Source of the DNA: Solenopsis invicta
Taxonomy: Eukaryota; Arthropoda; Insecta; Hymenoptera; Formicidae
Direction: 5' to 3'
Assembly: GCF_016802725.1 (NCBI RefSeq)
Contig: NC_052669.1
Coordinates: 18,753,770-18,817,769, forward strand
Length of the DNA: 64,000 nucleotides
Positions 49,201 through 59,319 of the stretch are shown in pieces (the stretch's first letter is position 1; each line of letters opens with the position of its first letter). The position numbers were made by a program, and so were the translations under genes. A model generated the notes under the pieces. It worked only from the letters and a program-made list of their open reading frames with translations, was not told where the DNA came from and searched no databases.

Positions 49201-52200
49201 TCCGCTAGCTCGAGCTTGAATTTAATACTATAATAATTGAATTATACGAACGATTGGAAATAAATTAAACACACCGAAAGCAAAAGCCAATGTTATATGT
49301 AATAATTGTTACATCAACGTCATGTAACATATAGTATGGATCGAATTTGATGTAAACTCGCTACGTGCGCGCTTGTATGTTACAGAGTAGCCTTGAAAAC
49401 TACACGTTCCTACCGTTCAGTGCATTTCTAGCCATCTTCTGGATCTTCACGTACAAGAAGGTTCCTGAGACCAAGAATAAAACGTTCGAAGAGATTCTAG
49501 CTTTATTCAGGCATGGTAACGACAGGTATGCACATAAGCAACTTACTCCCTTCCCCATACTCCCTTCTCCCATACTCCCTTCCCCCGATAATAGCAAAAT
49601 GATATATACTGCATAGTTGGGGTATATTCTGCATCCGCCTCTTTAGTTTCTTTTAAAAGGGGAGGTCTCTGGTATACATATATCTATATACATGTATATA
49701 CGTATGTATGGCTTATATCCGCGATAGTCCCCTCTCTCAATCTGTATCCCGTATTTATTTTTGACTCGGCTCATATTTGGGTACGTTTTAAAGTTAACTT
49801 TAATTAAGAGAATCGAAATTCACGTTTTTCGAACTAATTACCGCACAACTTATCAACCGTTAATTGCACAAGGAAAGGAGAAGTTAGAGAGATTTAGATA
49901 AACTTATCCTATATACCGTACTTGGTGTACAATGTACTGCTATCACATCCGTCCAAACGTTCATCCGTCCGTCTAGATACGATAACGAAAAAAAAAAGAA
50001 AAAAATGTTACTTGTAATAGGGATTTCTCTCGAATATTCAAGAAGGAATTTTATAATTTATTAATACGATCGTATATATTCTCTCTCTTTCTATTGTATT
50101 ATAACTCTACTCCCGGGATAGTATATTACGCTACGCATTTTTGCATGCATCGCCGCTTGTTCGAAGCAATAACAGGAGTTGAACTGTGATAAAGTTTCGT
50201 TTTCTTAGGGGGAGGAAATTAAGTTCCACTTATATAATACGGGGACATTATTTGTACATATTTATAAGTACAAGCTAAAGTAGTTTGTAAATTTCGTCAC
50301 GTGCTTGGTTTCTCTTTATTGCAAATCTCGATATTTCCAACTTCTCTTTTGTTAAGCTGTTGCAAGGAAAGTACGTACATTTTCACATATATTTGCGAAT
50401 AAGATGCAACACTAACCGATAGCAATTAGAAAAGATAACGTGCACGACATATTGCGAATCATGTAACGAGAATTATTGTACGAGAAAAGCGTAAAAAAAA
50501 AAATGGAGCAATATTCGTAGGTTATTAATTTTCGAAAAAGTGTAAACACCACAGAACGTAATTTTAGCATCTCATTTGCGGAATATGGCGAACGAAGTAC
50601 AAATCAGCTCTCTCGCTGTTGATCCTCTTAGTAGTTTCAAGTTCTGTAACAATTCTGTTACATTTCCGGGAGAGGATCCGTGAAAACGTGTCTGCTCTAT
50701 GTTACGTAGGAGAAACGATCGGTCATGTGAAATATATAATATGTGCCGACTTATTTGATTTTTTTCTCAGTGAACATTGCGATTTCTTTCGAGTTTATGT
50801 ATAAGGGACACGTTACATACATTCGAGTCGCGCGAGTTGGAGATTTTACTGTCTTATTGTTATATTTTCAAGGCCAAATGAATATATTCTGTTTGTTTAA
50901 CGTACATGTATCATTACTGTACATGTATCATTTCAATAAATCGATTATTTCATGGTTCTCTGGATAACTGGATAATTTTCGTTGATTTCCGTGTTTCGTT
51001 ACTACGATGACGACGACTGTGTTCGATATATCGTAACTGTGCTTTCTGTGTTATTCGGAGCAGGAGCAGCTTGCGGGACAGCAGACTTTATGGGTGAGTC
51101 TTGCTACTACACATTTCCTGTGTTACTGTGGTGGCTTTGTTGCGAGATATATTATACCGAACATATTATACCGATTTCTACTTAACTGCATGAAGATAAA
51201 TAACCAAAGACACCACTAGTTACATCCAAAAGAGGGATTATTTTTTATGCGCTGAATAAAACATCCGTAATCCTTCAGTGTACAAGTAAAGTGTCATTTT
51301 TTTTTTTTTTTGCAAAAAGCTCGTTTAATACCATCTCTCGTAGATGTCGGCATTAAAATGTAGAAGAGAGGCGGAAGAAAAATCGAAACAAATATATTTT
51401 CTCCTGTCTCCTCGTGTTTTAACATTCTCACTACAATGGTATCGTTAAGACGATACTACGAGAGGTCTCTGTTTAAAAAATAATCCTGACCCGGCCGCGC
51501 GATTCTCCTGACTTTGATCCAAAGGCCTGGCATGTCGAAACATCTTTACTATCAGCTAATGCGAGTCTCCGTCTCTTATTGCGTAATAGTCCAGTCAGGC
51601 TGACCAAGAGAATCAGATATATACATACATATAGCTGCATGAACATAAGTTGTTATCATATATAAATTGTTCGTTTTTCTTTTGTGGAGATACATTTCAC
51701 AGTTTCTAAAAGTTCGTCAGGGCTATTATGTAATCGATACGTAACGTGCATATGTACGTGTGTCCGCGGCCGCGCTAATCCCGGCCATGTCCGCATAATT
51801 CTGCACTCTATCACTGCCGTTCGGGAACCTTAATTTTTTACCTCGGAATAAATTGTCGTGTTTACAATCTTTTCGATCGTATGCCCGCGCATCAGCATAC
51901 CTCACGCTCGTGTCCGGGAAACACGGAGGGAAACTTTTGCCTCCGCGACGCGGCGCGGCGCGGTTGAGCTCGCGTACATAACAGCCCCGATCACTTGACT
52001 TCCTCCTGGAGCCTTGTATTCTACAGCATGCTCCTTTTAGCGTACATACAATGCCCAGTTAAATGTTTCGGCGACAGGCAGAGTCTTGGAAAAGTTTTTA
52101 TGTCGATAGTTGGCACGAGTTTATGGCGCTGTACTGTGCGACTGCATGTGTTAGTGCTTACGTTATACTGTTTGGCGTACCAAAGTGATTCCTGAATTGT

Positions 52201-54014
52201 GTTAAGAGATACGATACCACAAACGTGTTTGTGATCGGCGAGTGGGACACTTCTGTAATTTTAACACCCCCGTACGGAATTTCGATGTAACTCGCAGAGC
52301 CCTGGCTCTCCTTCAAAGGGATCTGACGATTCACAAATGGGGGATTTCGAAGATAAAAGAAAGTATCAATTTTATATTTTTTGCGTAGGAAAATTTCAAT
52401 TGAAATCAATTTGAATCCTAATACTTTTCGATAAAATTCTCGAAACGATATTCGGGATTTTGAAAAAATTTTTGCTCGTTTGATCGCTCGCAGCGTTATA
52501 TCAGAAATTCCAGGGGTCTTTGGGAAAGAGCCAGAATTTCGTGAATTATATCGAAACCTCGAAAATGTGGGGAATTAATTTTGCAGAGGCCGAACGAACG
52601 CGGCAGAGACCCGCCGCTTTGCATCGCTTTTACATCGCCGTTCGTCGTGTAAACATCGCGAGCGATAATTTATGCACGGGTTCGGGGTCAATTAATTAAT
52701 TTCTGCGACGAGGGTCGACAAGTTTTTTTTCTTTTTTTTTTTATCAGCGCAGCTCTCGATAAACTCGATATGCGAGACGTATTTTTGGTTTCCCTTCTTC
52801 ATTTCTTTCCTTCTATTTTTATTTCGATTAAGGTTTTGCCGAAACATTCATCAACGATTCAGACGGGAGTCCTACCCGTCCAGGCTATCCGATAGCTGCA
52901 GTTACACTGCTTATGATTTAGCGAAAGTTTCTTCAATCCGTTTATTTCGAGACGAGCTAATGAAAAATTGTGTCGCGTTTATAATTGGATGTGGTGACTA
53001 ATATTGGATCGAAGGTGATGCATTTGTCAGATTTCTCGCGTTTCAACTGCACGTTTGTACTTATCGCAGGAAAAGCTTTCGGAAGCGGTGATACACGGTG
53101 ATGGGAAATTTAAGACACGATTACTAAGTGTTTTATGAATTTACTCAGGCGCCTGTAAATTTGTTTGCTTAATGAGTAACAAACTAACAATACGATCGCT
53201 CTGCTTGTATAACAATGTTAAAGTAAATGTTTATGCTGAGTTGTATCTCAACAGTGTGATTTAATTGGTCTTGTGTTAGCGCGCAACTCAATTCTCCTTT
53301 TATTTTACAGTTCTTTCTATAGGTGAGGAAAGGGGGAATGTTATCCGCAGTTAGCGCGATCCGAAGTTAGCGCGATCCGATAACCGGCCCAGTCTGTAGA
53401 AGTATTCTTACTTTCATTTCATAATAAAAGAAGAATTCTGGAGCGCTCGAAAAATTGTTTATCTAGTTAGCCATAAATGATTATAAAATTTGTCTGTAAC
53501 AATTAAAATTCGACATATTAAAAAAATTGGAAGAAAAGAAACTTTAAAGAAGTAGCTTATCTATAACGTTACGTTCTCGATTAGGATCTTTAGATATAGA
53601 TCACGTATTTATCTAGAATGTCGTTTTGTCGTTGCGATTACCGATTGCTATTCTGTCGGACAGTACAGTACGTTTTAGAGATGTCAGTTGATCAGTAGAG
53701 CTCGGCTGTGCTAGTTCGAGATACAATAATGTGTGACACGATAGAGAGGAAAAAGTTGAACGTTTTCTTTCTTATTCGTTCGCGTGTAAGATGCATCTGT
53801 ACACGTCTTAGCGAAAAACGAGCTCGTGAGAACTTTCGCGCGCAAAGTAAATAGAATTTCTCTGACACCATAAAGCTGAAACGATTCGAGGCTCGCTTGC
53901 CATGTAACGTTGTTGTCTTACAGGGAAGAGGAGCTCGCCACTAACTCTAGCAAGGAGACCGTCCTATCTGACGCCACCACTGCCAACCATACCCACGCTA
54001 CCGATAAGCTATAA
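37258..54014 (+). CDS. Glut1: Facilitated glucose transporter GLUT1 (SLC2A1-like), long isoform model
   Basis: Major-facilitator sugar transporter of the plasma membrane. Model exons: 37258-38003, 42713-42905, 43516-43626, 44512-44607, 44706-44866, 45191-45550, 45750-45981, 46063-46275, 48585-48788, 49386-49525, 53924-54014, giving 848 aa. The transporter core begins at residue 351 ([14 protein letters not shown]) and has 12 expected TM segments, [41 protein letters not shown] (TM7), [25 protein letters not shown] and [10 protein letters not shown], all hallmark GLUT motifs. Residues 1-248 are low-complexity (acidic run, Arg/Ser-rich, His/Gln/Gly repeats), and 249-350 a predicted coiled coil. 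The 38003/42713 junction is less certain: 37998 (GTAAGG donor) with an acceptor before 42719 also keeps frame. Core exons are near certain; the long N-terminus is likely. Confidence 0.9.
37800..37875 (+). repeat. In-frame His run and 9-bp CACGGGCAG tandem repeat
   Basis: CATCATCATCATCAC is followed by six CACGGGCAG/CACGGGCAA units, read as HHHHH then (GQH)n, at about residues 183-203 of the long GLUT1 isoform. Confidence 0.9.
38004..42644 (+). other. Intron between the long N-terminal exon and the coiled-coil exons
   Basis: No further gene is recognised. It includes a small hairpin at about 38870-38928 (AGAAATCAT...ACTTTACTC with GAGTAAAG...AGATTTCT), a CT microsatellite (41117-41177), TA-rich runs (about 42058-42115 and 42255-42330) and scattered short ORFs. 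The 42.35-42.64 kb part is GC-richer and may serve as a promoter for the ATG at 42645. Confidence 0.4.
41117..41177. repeat. CT microsatellite
   Basis: CTCTCTCT runs with TTTCTT interruptions over about 60 bp. Confidence 0.95.
42645..42905 (+). CDS. Glut1: Alternative first coding exon of GLUT1 with coiled coil
   Basis: ATG at 42645 (context ACAATG) opens [19 protein letters not shown] and runs in frame into the coiled-coil sequence ([20 protein letters not shown]), then a GT donor at 42906. This would give an intermediate isoform without the 249-residue low-complexity N-terminus. The same exon can be entered by splicing at 42713 or 42719. Heptad-like Leu/Val spacing and high Glu/Gln/Lys content support a coiled coil continuing through the next exon (43516-43626, [20 protein letters not shown]). 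Confidence 0.5.
46276..48584 (+). other. 2.3-kb GLUT1 intron
   Basis: It separates the exons ending ITISFLIK and beginning [10 protein letters not shown]. No gene or clear repeat is seen. ORF-like stretches are short and AT-rich. Confidence 0.6.
49015..49125. repeat. Minisatellite of AATAATATTGGAATAACA-like units
   Basis: About six imperfect 18-bp units in the intron between the exons at 48585-48788 and 49386-49525. Confidence 0.9.
49526..49616 (+). CDS. Possible read-through C-terminus of GLUT1
   Basis: Without splicing at 49526, translation continues for about 29 codons ([16 protein letters not shown]...) to TAG at 49614-49616. It contains a repeated PILPSP unit. No nearby AATAAA was seen, so a stable transcript is doubtful. 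Confidence 0.15.
49617..53923 (+). other. Intron before the GLUT1 terminal exon
   Basis: No other gene is recognised. It contains the candidate microexon, a 16-bp tandem duplication (AGTTAGCGCGATCCGA twice, about 53350-53382), and ordinary AT-rich intronic sequence. Some GC-rich CpG content occurs at 51.75-51.97 kb. Confidence 0.5.
51064..51093 (+). CDS. Candidate 30-nt cassette microexon of GLUT1
   Basis: A stretch flanked by an acceptor (TTCGGAGCAG|) and a strong donor (|GTGAGTC) has length 30 and phase 2 on both sides. It could be inserted between the exons ending 49525 and starting 53924 or 55776 without breaking frame, adding [10 protein letters not shown] to the cytoplasmic tail. No RNA evidence is available, and chance matches to splice sites in a 4-kb intron are common. 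Confidence 0.3.
53924..54014 (+). CDS. Glut1: GLUT1 terminal exon A ([13 protein letters not shown] tail)
   Basis: The acceptor TCTTACAG precedes GGAAGAGGAG. Joined to phase-2 exon 49386-49525 it encodes [20 protein letters not shown] and further residues to DKL, stop TAA 54012-54014. A poly(A) signal follows 300 bases later. It gives a 505-aa protein with the short start. The tail is acidic and Thr/Ser-rich, as expected for a cytosolic tail. Confidence 0.75.
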
Positions 54015-54311
54015 ATCTAAAATGACGTTAATAAGAACGCTCTAATCAGCAATCAAATCGGAAAACATAAAAGACTATCGTAGACTGGCGCCTCAGCCGC
54101 AGACTGTTATTGATTTATATACATTGTTATATATCAGATGACACGAGAACTGTAGTACTCACTATAGTATGAAACTGTTAATCGATACGCACTGTGTAAT
54201 TCACGTTATAAACTTCGATCTTGAGACTGTGCTCGTTAGCATTATATATATATTAACGAATATTTCGGCATCACCGAGTAAGACCGTCAAATTTATCGTT
54301 TAATGCTGTAA

Positions 54312-54317
54312 AATAAA
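54312..54317 (+). terminator. Poly(A) signal for GLUT1 terminal exon A
   Basis: AATAAA about 300 bases after the stop codon at 54014. Confidence 0.6.
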
Positions 54318-54506
54318 TCTGTTTCTTTATTTAATTATTCGGATTGAGTTCCTTCCTTCCATTCGTGCTTACACCTTATCGGGGTCGACTTTGATTTCTC
54401 GTTAGCGAGCGGCAACGCAAAGCGGCAAGTCGAAGCCGATGTGTGCGGCGACTCCACGAAAGAAATCGTATCTTCTACACTAAAAGAAAAAAAAGACATG
54501 TAAATA

Positions 54507-54514
54507 TGTGTGTG

Positions 54515-54546
<32 letters not shown>

Positions 54547-54549
54547 TGC

Positions 54550-54590
<41 letters not shown>

Positions 54591-54703
54591 TGTGTGTGTG
54601 TGTGCGTGCGCGTGTGTGTGTGTGTGCGTGCGTGTGTGTGTGTGTGTGTGTCTGTGTGTGTGTGTGTGTGTGCGTGTGTGTGCGCGTGTGTGTGGGTGTG
54701 TGT
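54507..54703. repeat. Compound TG / TGCG microsatellite
   Basis: About 200 bp of GT, GCGT and GCGC alternation. Such alternating purine-pyrimidine runs can adopt Z-DNA. A 10-bp hairpin (CGTAATTTCG/CGAAATTACG) follows directly at 54704-54729. Confidence 0.97.
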
Positions 54704-55775
54704 CGTAATTTCGTTCGTTCGAAATTACGGACATTTTCCTTTGATCCTTTTGGTAGGAGATTGTCTCGATGAGTTTCTGCTAAGTGTATAAATTTTGCCG
54801 TACACAGGCTGCCGAATATAATGTTTGATTCTTAGTAAGTATATACGTAAATTTCTACTACACAGGCCAGTGAAACGTTGTATAATGGTACAAGATTAGA
54901 AACTGTGAAATGAATCGTTACGTATACAATATGCATTATCGAGTGTAATAATCCACGTGCCGCATCCGTGCAGCTGGCGCGCCCGTGGATCCGCGTGGGT
55001 ACGCGCACGGATTCGTGGGGAGTTGCTCGATTCAAGATCCACGGACGTGAATCCGTCCCCGGACCCAGTGGATCCATGGATCCCCGTGAATTTTCCCGAG
55101 TAATCGTTATCACGGCGGTCATAGCGAAGGAAAAGAGCGAACTCTAATTTATTCTATTGTCGAACAATTCAGGGCCGAATTTGAATAGACGTCCAAGCAT
55201 CATCTGGGATGCTGGTCTGAGAGAGCGCTCAGGAGGGCTCAGGAGCGCAGAGCGATATCGTTTTTCTTGCATTTATCATCGCGTTACGCTTCTGGATCGC
55301 GCGATCTACATAAGGACGAATCTACATTTTCCCCTCATAAATATCGCATTTTAAGTTTCTCTTTGCATCTGTGTAGCTGTTTTTATCTTTTCTACATTTA
55401 ATCATCACAACCATTGCTCAAAATATCATGTATCATCATACTTAATGATTCAGCTGATCATTGCAGTATACTTTCAAGTCATTGTTATAAATCGTGAATA
55501 ACGGTGTAGCTGGCTCCACGACGATTCGCAGTCCGTCGGATCATCTGAGCGAAAGCGAATTAAATTAGAAGAACGCGAACGATATAAGATTTAAGCCGCA
55601 ACTACGCCGTGTATTTTGTATGTCGCAACACGGTGCACATCGAATCGAGTCGGTGCACGGTGCTCCGAAAGAGAACTTGTATAATTTGTGAGGAAAAAAA
55701 AAACAAAATAAGAATCAACAGAAATGTGATTTTAAAAGAAGTGGAAATCTGGACAAGTCGCGTGATGTTTTACAG

Positions 55776-55887
55776 GAGCATGCTAAACTGTGTGAATGCA
55801 TTAGAGGGACACATACCGCCAGCAGAGAGCGCAGCCCTGATGGTGGCAGAGGAGAAGCCACATCCTGATTCATGTAAGGCTTTATAA
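55776..55887 (+). CDS. Glut1: GLUT1 alternative terminal exon B (SMLNCVNALEG tail)
   Basis: The acceptor TTTTACAG precedes a phase-2 compatible frame. Joined to 49386-49525 it reads ...GNDR, then SMLNCVNALEGHIPPAESAA followed by LMVAEEKPHPDSCKAL and stop TAA 55885-55887 (512 aa with the short start). The tail looks like real cytosolic coding sequence. From memory, insect GLUT1 proteins end in a similar SMLNC...ALMV-EEK stretch, which I could not check. A further donor (TCAT|GTAAGG) at 55874 would allow the tail to continue into a downstream exon. Confidence 0.7.
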
Positions 55888-58800
55888 AAAAAACCTGATC
55901 AGCATCAATCACGATACATTGTGACACGATAATATTGTAATCCCTGTCATCTCTCTGTCCAAGACAAACAATTCTTTAAACGCGGTTGTGCGAAATCGCG
56001 AGATTGAGATTACGTTTTTTTTTTCTCTTGGAAAACCGTTGCGATGATTGGGGGTGATCAAGTGCTCTCTCGATTCCCAGCAGGCGATCTCGATTCCTCT
56101 CGTAACTTTGTCCCGTCGGCGCATGGATCATCACGTTTTCGTCGACGATATTCTTATGCGAATGCGTTCGTTGAATATAAAAGAACTGACCGACTCTGTC
56201 GAGCCTAACTCGAAGTTGAACTTTTCAGAGTAGTCCTTTCACTGCATTAGATTTTTACATTGTCATAAATCGCATTTTAGAGATGTGCGAAACTCTTTAA
56301 TACGAATCGAATCGAATCAGGTAAATCTCCATAATTAGAATCTTATTCGAAAATAACTTTAATCAATATTATTTTTTGTACAATATAGAAGCCTTTTGTT
56401 ATTATCTATATATTAATAAATCTCAGAACAGTACGAACGATTTGATTCAATATAATTCGATTCGGTTCGATTCAGCGTGAAAAGCGATTCGCACATCTCT
56501 ATCGCATATTACTTATTTTTCATATACGCTACTCATTACATTAATTTTTTTTTTATCATTTCGTTTCACGCCTGATCACCTCATCAATCATGCATTAAAT
56601 TTCTGCTACGTCATACCGCGCCGTGTGTCAAAGCACCGAAATCGAACGTTTACGCTTGTGCGTAAATGGAAAATTTTCAGAGCATTGTGCGAATCCGATC
56701 GTGCAGATCATCACGTGTGTACAGGAATTGTTTGCCACGTGTCGCTTTACACGCATATCTATCATTTTGCATGCCATAATGCCTTATATGTATGTTCGTA
56801 AGTTTTTTCTCCTGATTTGTAGTCTCATTGTTGGACATCTGTTTTGAATTTATTTGCAAACGTTTCTTTTCTGCTTTCAGTCTAATTCAGAAAGTGCAGA
56901 GGCGTCAAAGTGCTGGTTACACAACAGTCAAACTATACATTGCGCCGCTTCACGCCACGACAAGACACACGCGAGTGGTCATATTAGCGGGAAACACTAT
57001 TCAAACTCTGTTCACCTTTTCTCGCGTTGACAACGGCCAATTAGGAAAGAAACTATGACGTAGATCGATGCCGGTGTGCTATAAGAGAAAACAAAAGTTT
57101 TTTATTCACTTGTAACGTCATTCACCAATTTAGAACAATTGCACAGACATTTTTTTTTTTTTTTTAAGCTCTTGTCTGCCTGCGAGAAAAATTCATCTTC
57201 GGATTAAACCTGTCTTTATCGATTCACGAGATACTTTCTCCCGTTCGCATTCACGTTACTTTCGTTTTCACACGGCATAATGGTTTACGTTGGGCATTAA
57301 GCTAATATCTGTTCCACCTTAGCTTCTCCTTTGTTTCACACTGCTTGGATCAGGCACTCTCGTGACACGAACTCGCTGGAGTTTCGGTTTAGAAGGGAGC
57401 TTATTTTTCTGACGGATATAATTTACACGCGCGTATACACAGTAATTGTTATGATGGAAAAGTATGTAGACACGTGAAGCAAGCGCACCGTACAACTTTT
57501 ACACACCCAAATCGAACGATCGAGTACTTATCTCGGGACAAGTTGCCTTCTATCGCTAACGATTCTTGACGATATCTCCCTCGCAATACTCTGTAACAAA
57601 CTACAAACGATGTGTTTCAGAATAATAAGCTCTATATGTACATTAATCACGCGCACATACACATACGTCTGTTTATCGTCATCTCTGTACCACACCCGAC
57701 AATTATCCATCCTGTATCATATCTACACTTTGGACTTGATTCAACGCAATACGTAATTACACGAAACGCGAAAGTGGTAGACCCTCACGTACTGCTTCGT
57801 TTCTACGAATATTATATTGTCGTATATTATGCGCTATCGACACTGGCCTTTGTAGTAGTTCAAAGGGAGGCAGGCCAATGTGAATATATGTATATTCCTC
57901 GTTGATACACCGATGTAGCATCCGCGATGAAGCGATCCCGGAGCGAGGAGATTTGTTTCGTTATGTAATGACTTCTTAGGCCAATGTACATATACTTGGC
58001 GTTGCTGTTAATTTTAGTACGGTGCTGTACAATCAATTTTCGCAGCATGAATGGTGTAAAGGGCATGCGCGCATGAATGTAATCTCTAGTGCGTAGGAGC
58101 AAAAGGTAATTTCGTATCTTACCGCGAAAATTTCCCGTTTCGGACGTTTGGCTTTGAAAACCTTAAGTCGGATATCAGGTCTCGTGCAATTCGATCATTA
58201 CAATCCAAGATAGCCGGAGGCACACGAATATATTCTTTTCTAATATACGAATGGGTATTTTCTCAAGTTTACATTTCACCGTTATTACGTTCAGGTATCG
58301 CGTGGCTCTCCAAGTACACGGATAGCGATATTATTCTGATAATATCACCGTTTGTTCGAAACTCGAGAACTCTAATAAAAAAGTATATTCACAAAAATAT
58401 TCGACGAGCGATAATATGCATTTTCTAATTGGTAAGATATTCTGGTTGGCTCGTAAATATCATTTGGAAATCGGACGGAGAGCGATTTTGAACGCTGTTA
58501 ACCTTCTTTCTGGCCAGTTTCTACAAATGTGCTTAAATTGCATGGGACTAGCTGAGACTAAAAATAGCGGCTACAAAGAAGGATGAGCTCGTTACACAAC
58601 GCCGCCGCGATTGATTTCGAGAGAATAACTGCTAAAACGCGCAGGTGAAGCGCGTCGCATTTCCTCGCCGATGATTCGCTCGTACTTTCGAAAGAACAAA
58701 AAGAGATCCGCGTATCGAAGTTCGTCACGGTGAACGTTAATTCGACCGAGGGAAGGCCGGCGAGAGCTGTAGAAGCTTGCTTGCTCGTCCTATATGAGAT

Positions 58801-59065
58801 ACATTACACGTACCTATACACACTTTTTAGCGATGTGTCCGGCAAGTAGTGTTGGCGAGATGTTATCTAACATACGCGACGTGGCCTGTATCGCGCGCGT
58901 ATAGAGAGAGGGTAGTCGCGTACCGTGAGACTAACGTGCATCCCACAGTTGTGTTTGCAGCTGGATCCGAGCGCTCTTCCGTCGCTCCCGCTCAGCCGGA
59001 GAGACCACCGCCCCCGCTTCCCCCGCCACGCTTTCCGAACAGCGGTGTCTGACAACGGGAAACAG
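55888..59065. other. Non-coding stretch with one MITE
   Basis: No gene is recognised. It is either 3' flank or an intron, depending on whether the exon at 59066 belongs to GLUT1. It contains the TA-flanked MITE at 56280-56499. The last 200 bases become GC-rich. Confidence 0.4.
56280..56499. mobile_element. 220-bp MITE flanked by TA
   Basis: Terminal inverted repeats GAGATGTGCGAA / TTCGCACATCTC, with a second inner pair of CGAATCGAATCGA-like and TTCGATTCGGTTCGA-like runs. TA dinucleotides lie directly outside both ends (56278-56279, 56500-56501), as in Tc1/mariner-type MITEs. No coding capacity. Confidence 0.88.
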
Positions 59066-59319
59066 CTCCTCTTAATATCGGTAACCTAGTGATCATGAAC
59101 GCGCCGATACCGCTGCCGCTGCTGCTCACCACCAGCAGCCTCAGCCTGGAGACGCAGCTCTACGAGATCATCACCGAGAGCAGCAAGGCGTGCGCGGCGT
59201 TCCTGCGGCACAGCCTGCGCCGCGCGACCAGCCTCGGCTGGACCGCGACCGAGGGCTTCGAGACGGCGACGATGACCACGACGACGGCGAGTGGCGCGAT
59301 CTACTACAACGAGCAGTGA
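59066..59319 (+). CDS. GC-rich coding-like exon, unassigned (MNAPIPLPLLLTTSS...)
   Basis: An open frame with strong C/G third-position bias encodes MNAPIPLPLLLTTSSLSLET, then QLYEIITESSKACAAFLRHS, LRRATSLGW and a Thr-rich end, with TGA at 59317-59319; the ATG is at 59095. I do not recognise it. There are two readings. (1) First or only exon of another + strand gene; a donor-like CA|GTGAGA overlaps the stop. (2) Final exon of a longer GLUT1 tail: acceptors after ACAG (59065) or CTAG (59089) are both in frame with donor 55873 (phase 1). The codon bias differs clearly from the surrounding sequence. Confidence 0.4.

Noticed and set aside
54443..54791. Cys/Val-repeat ORFs in all frames
   Set aside because: Direct translation of the TG/TGCG microsatellite.
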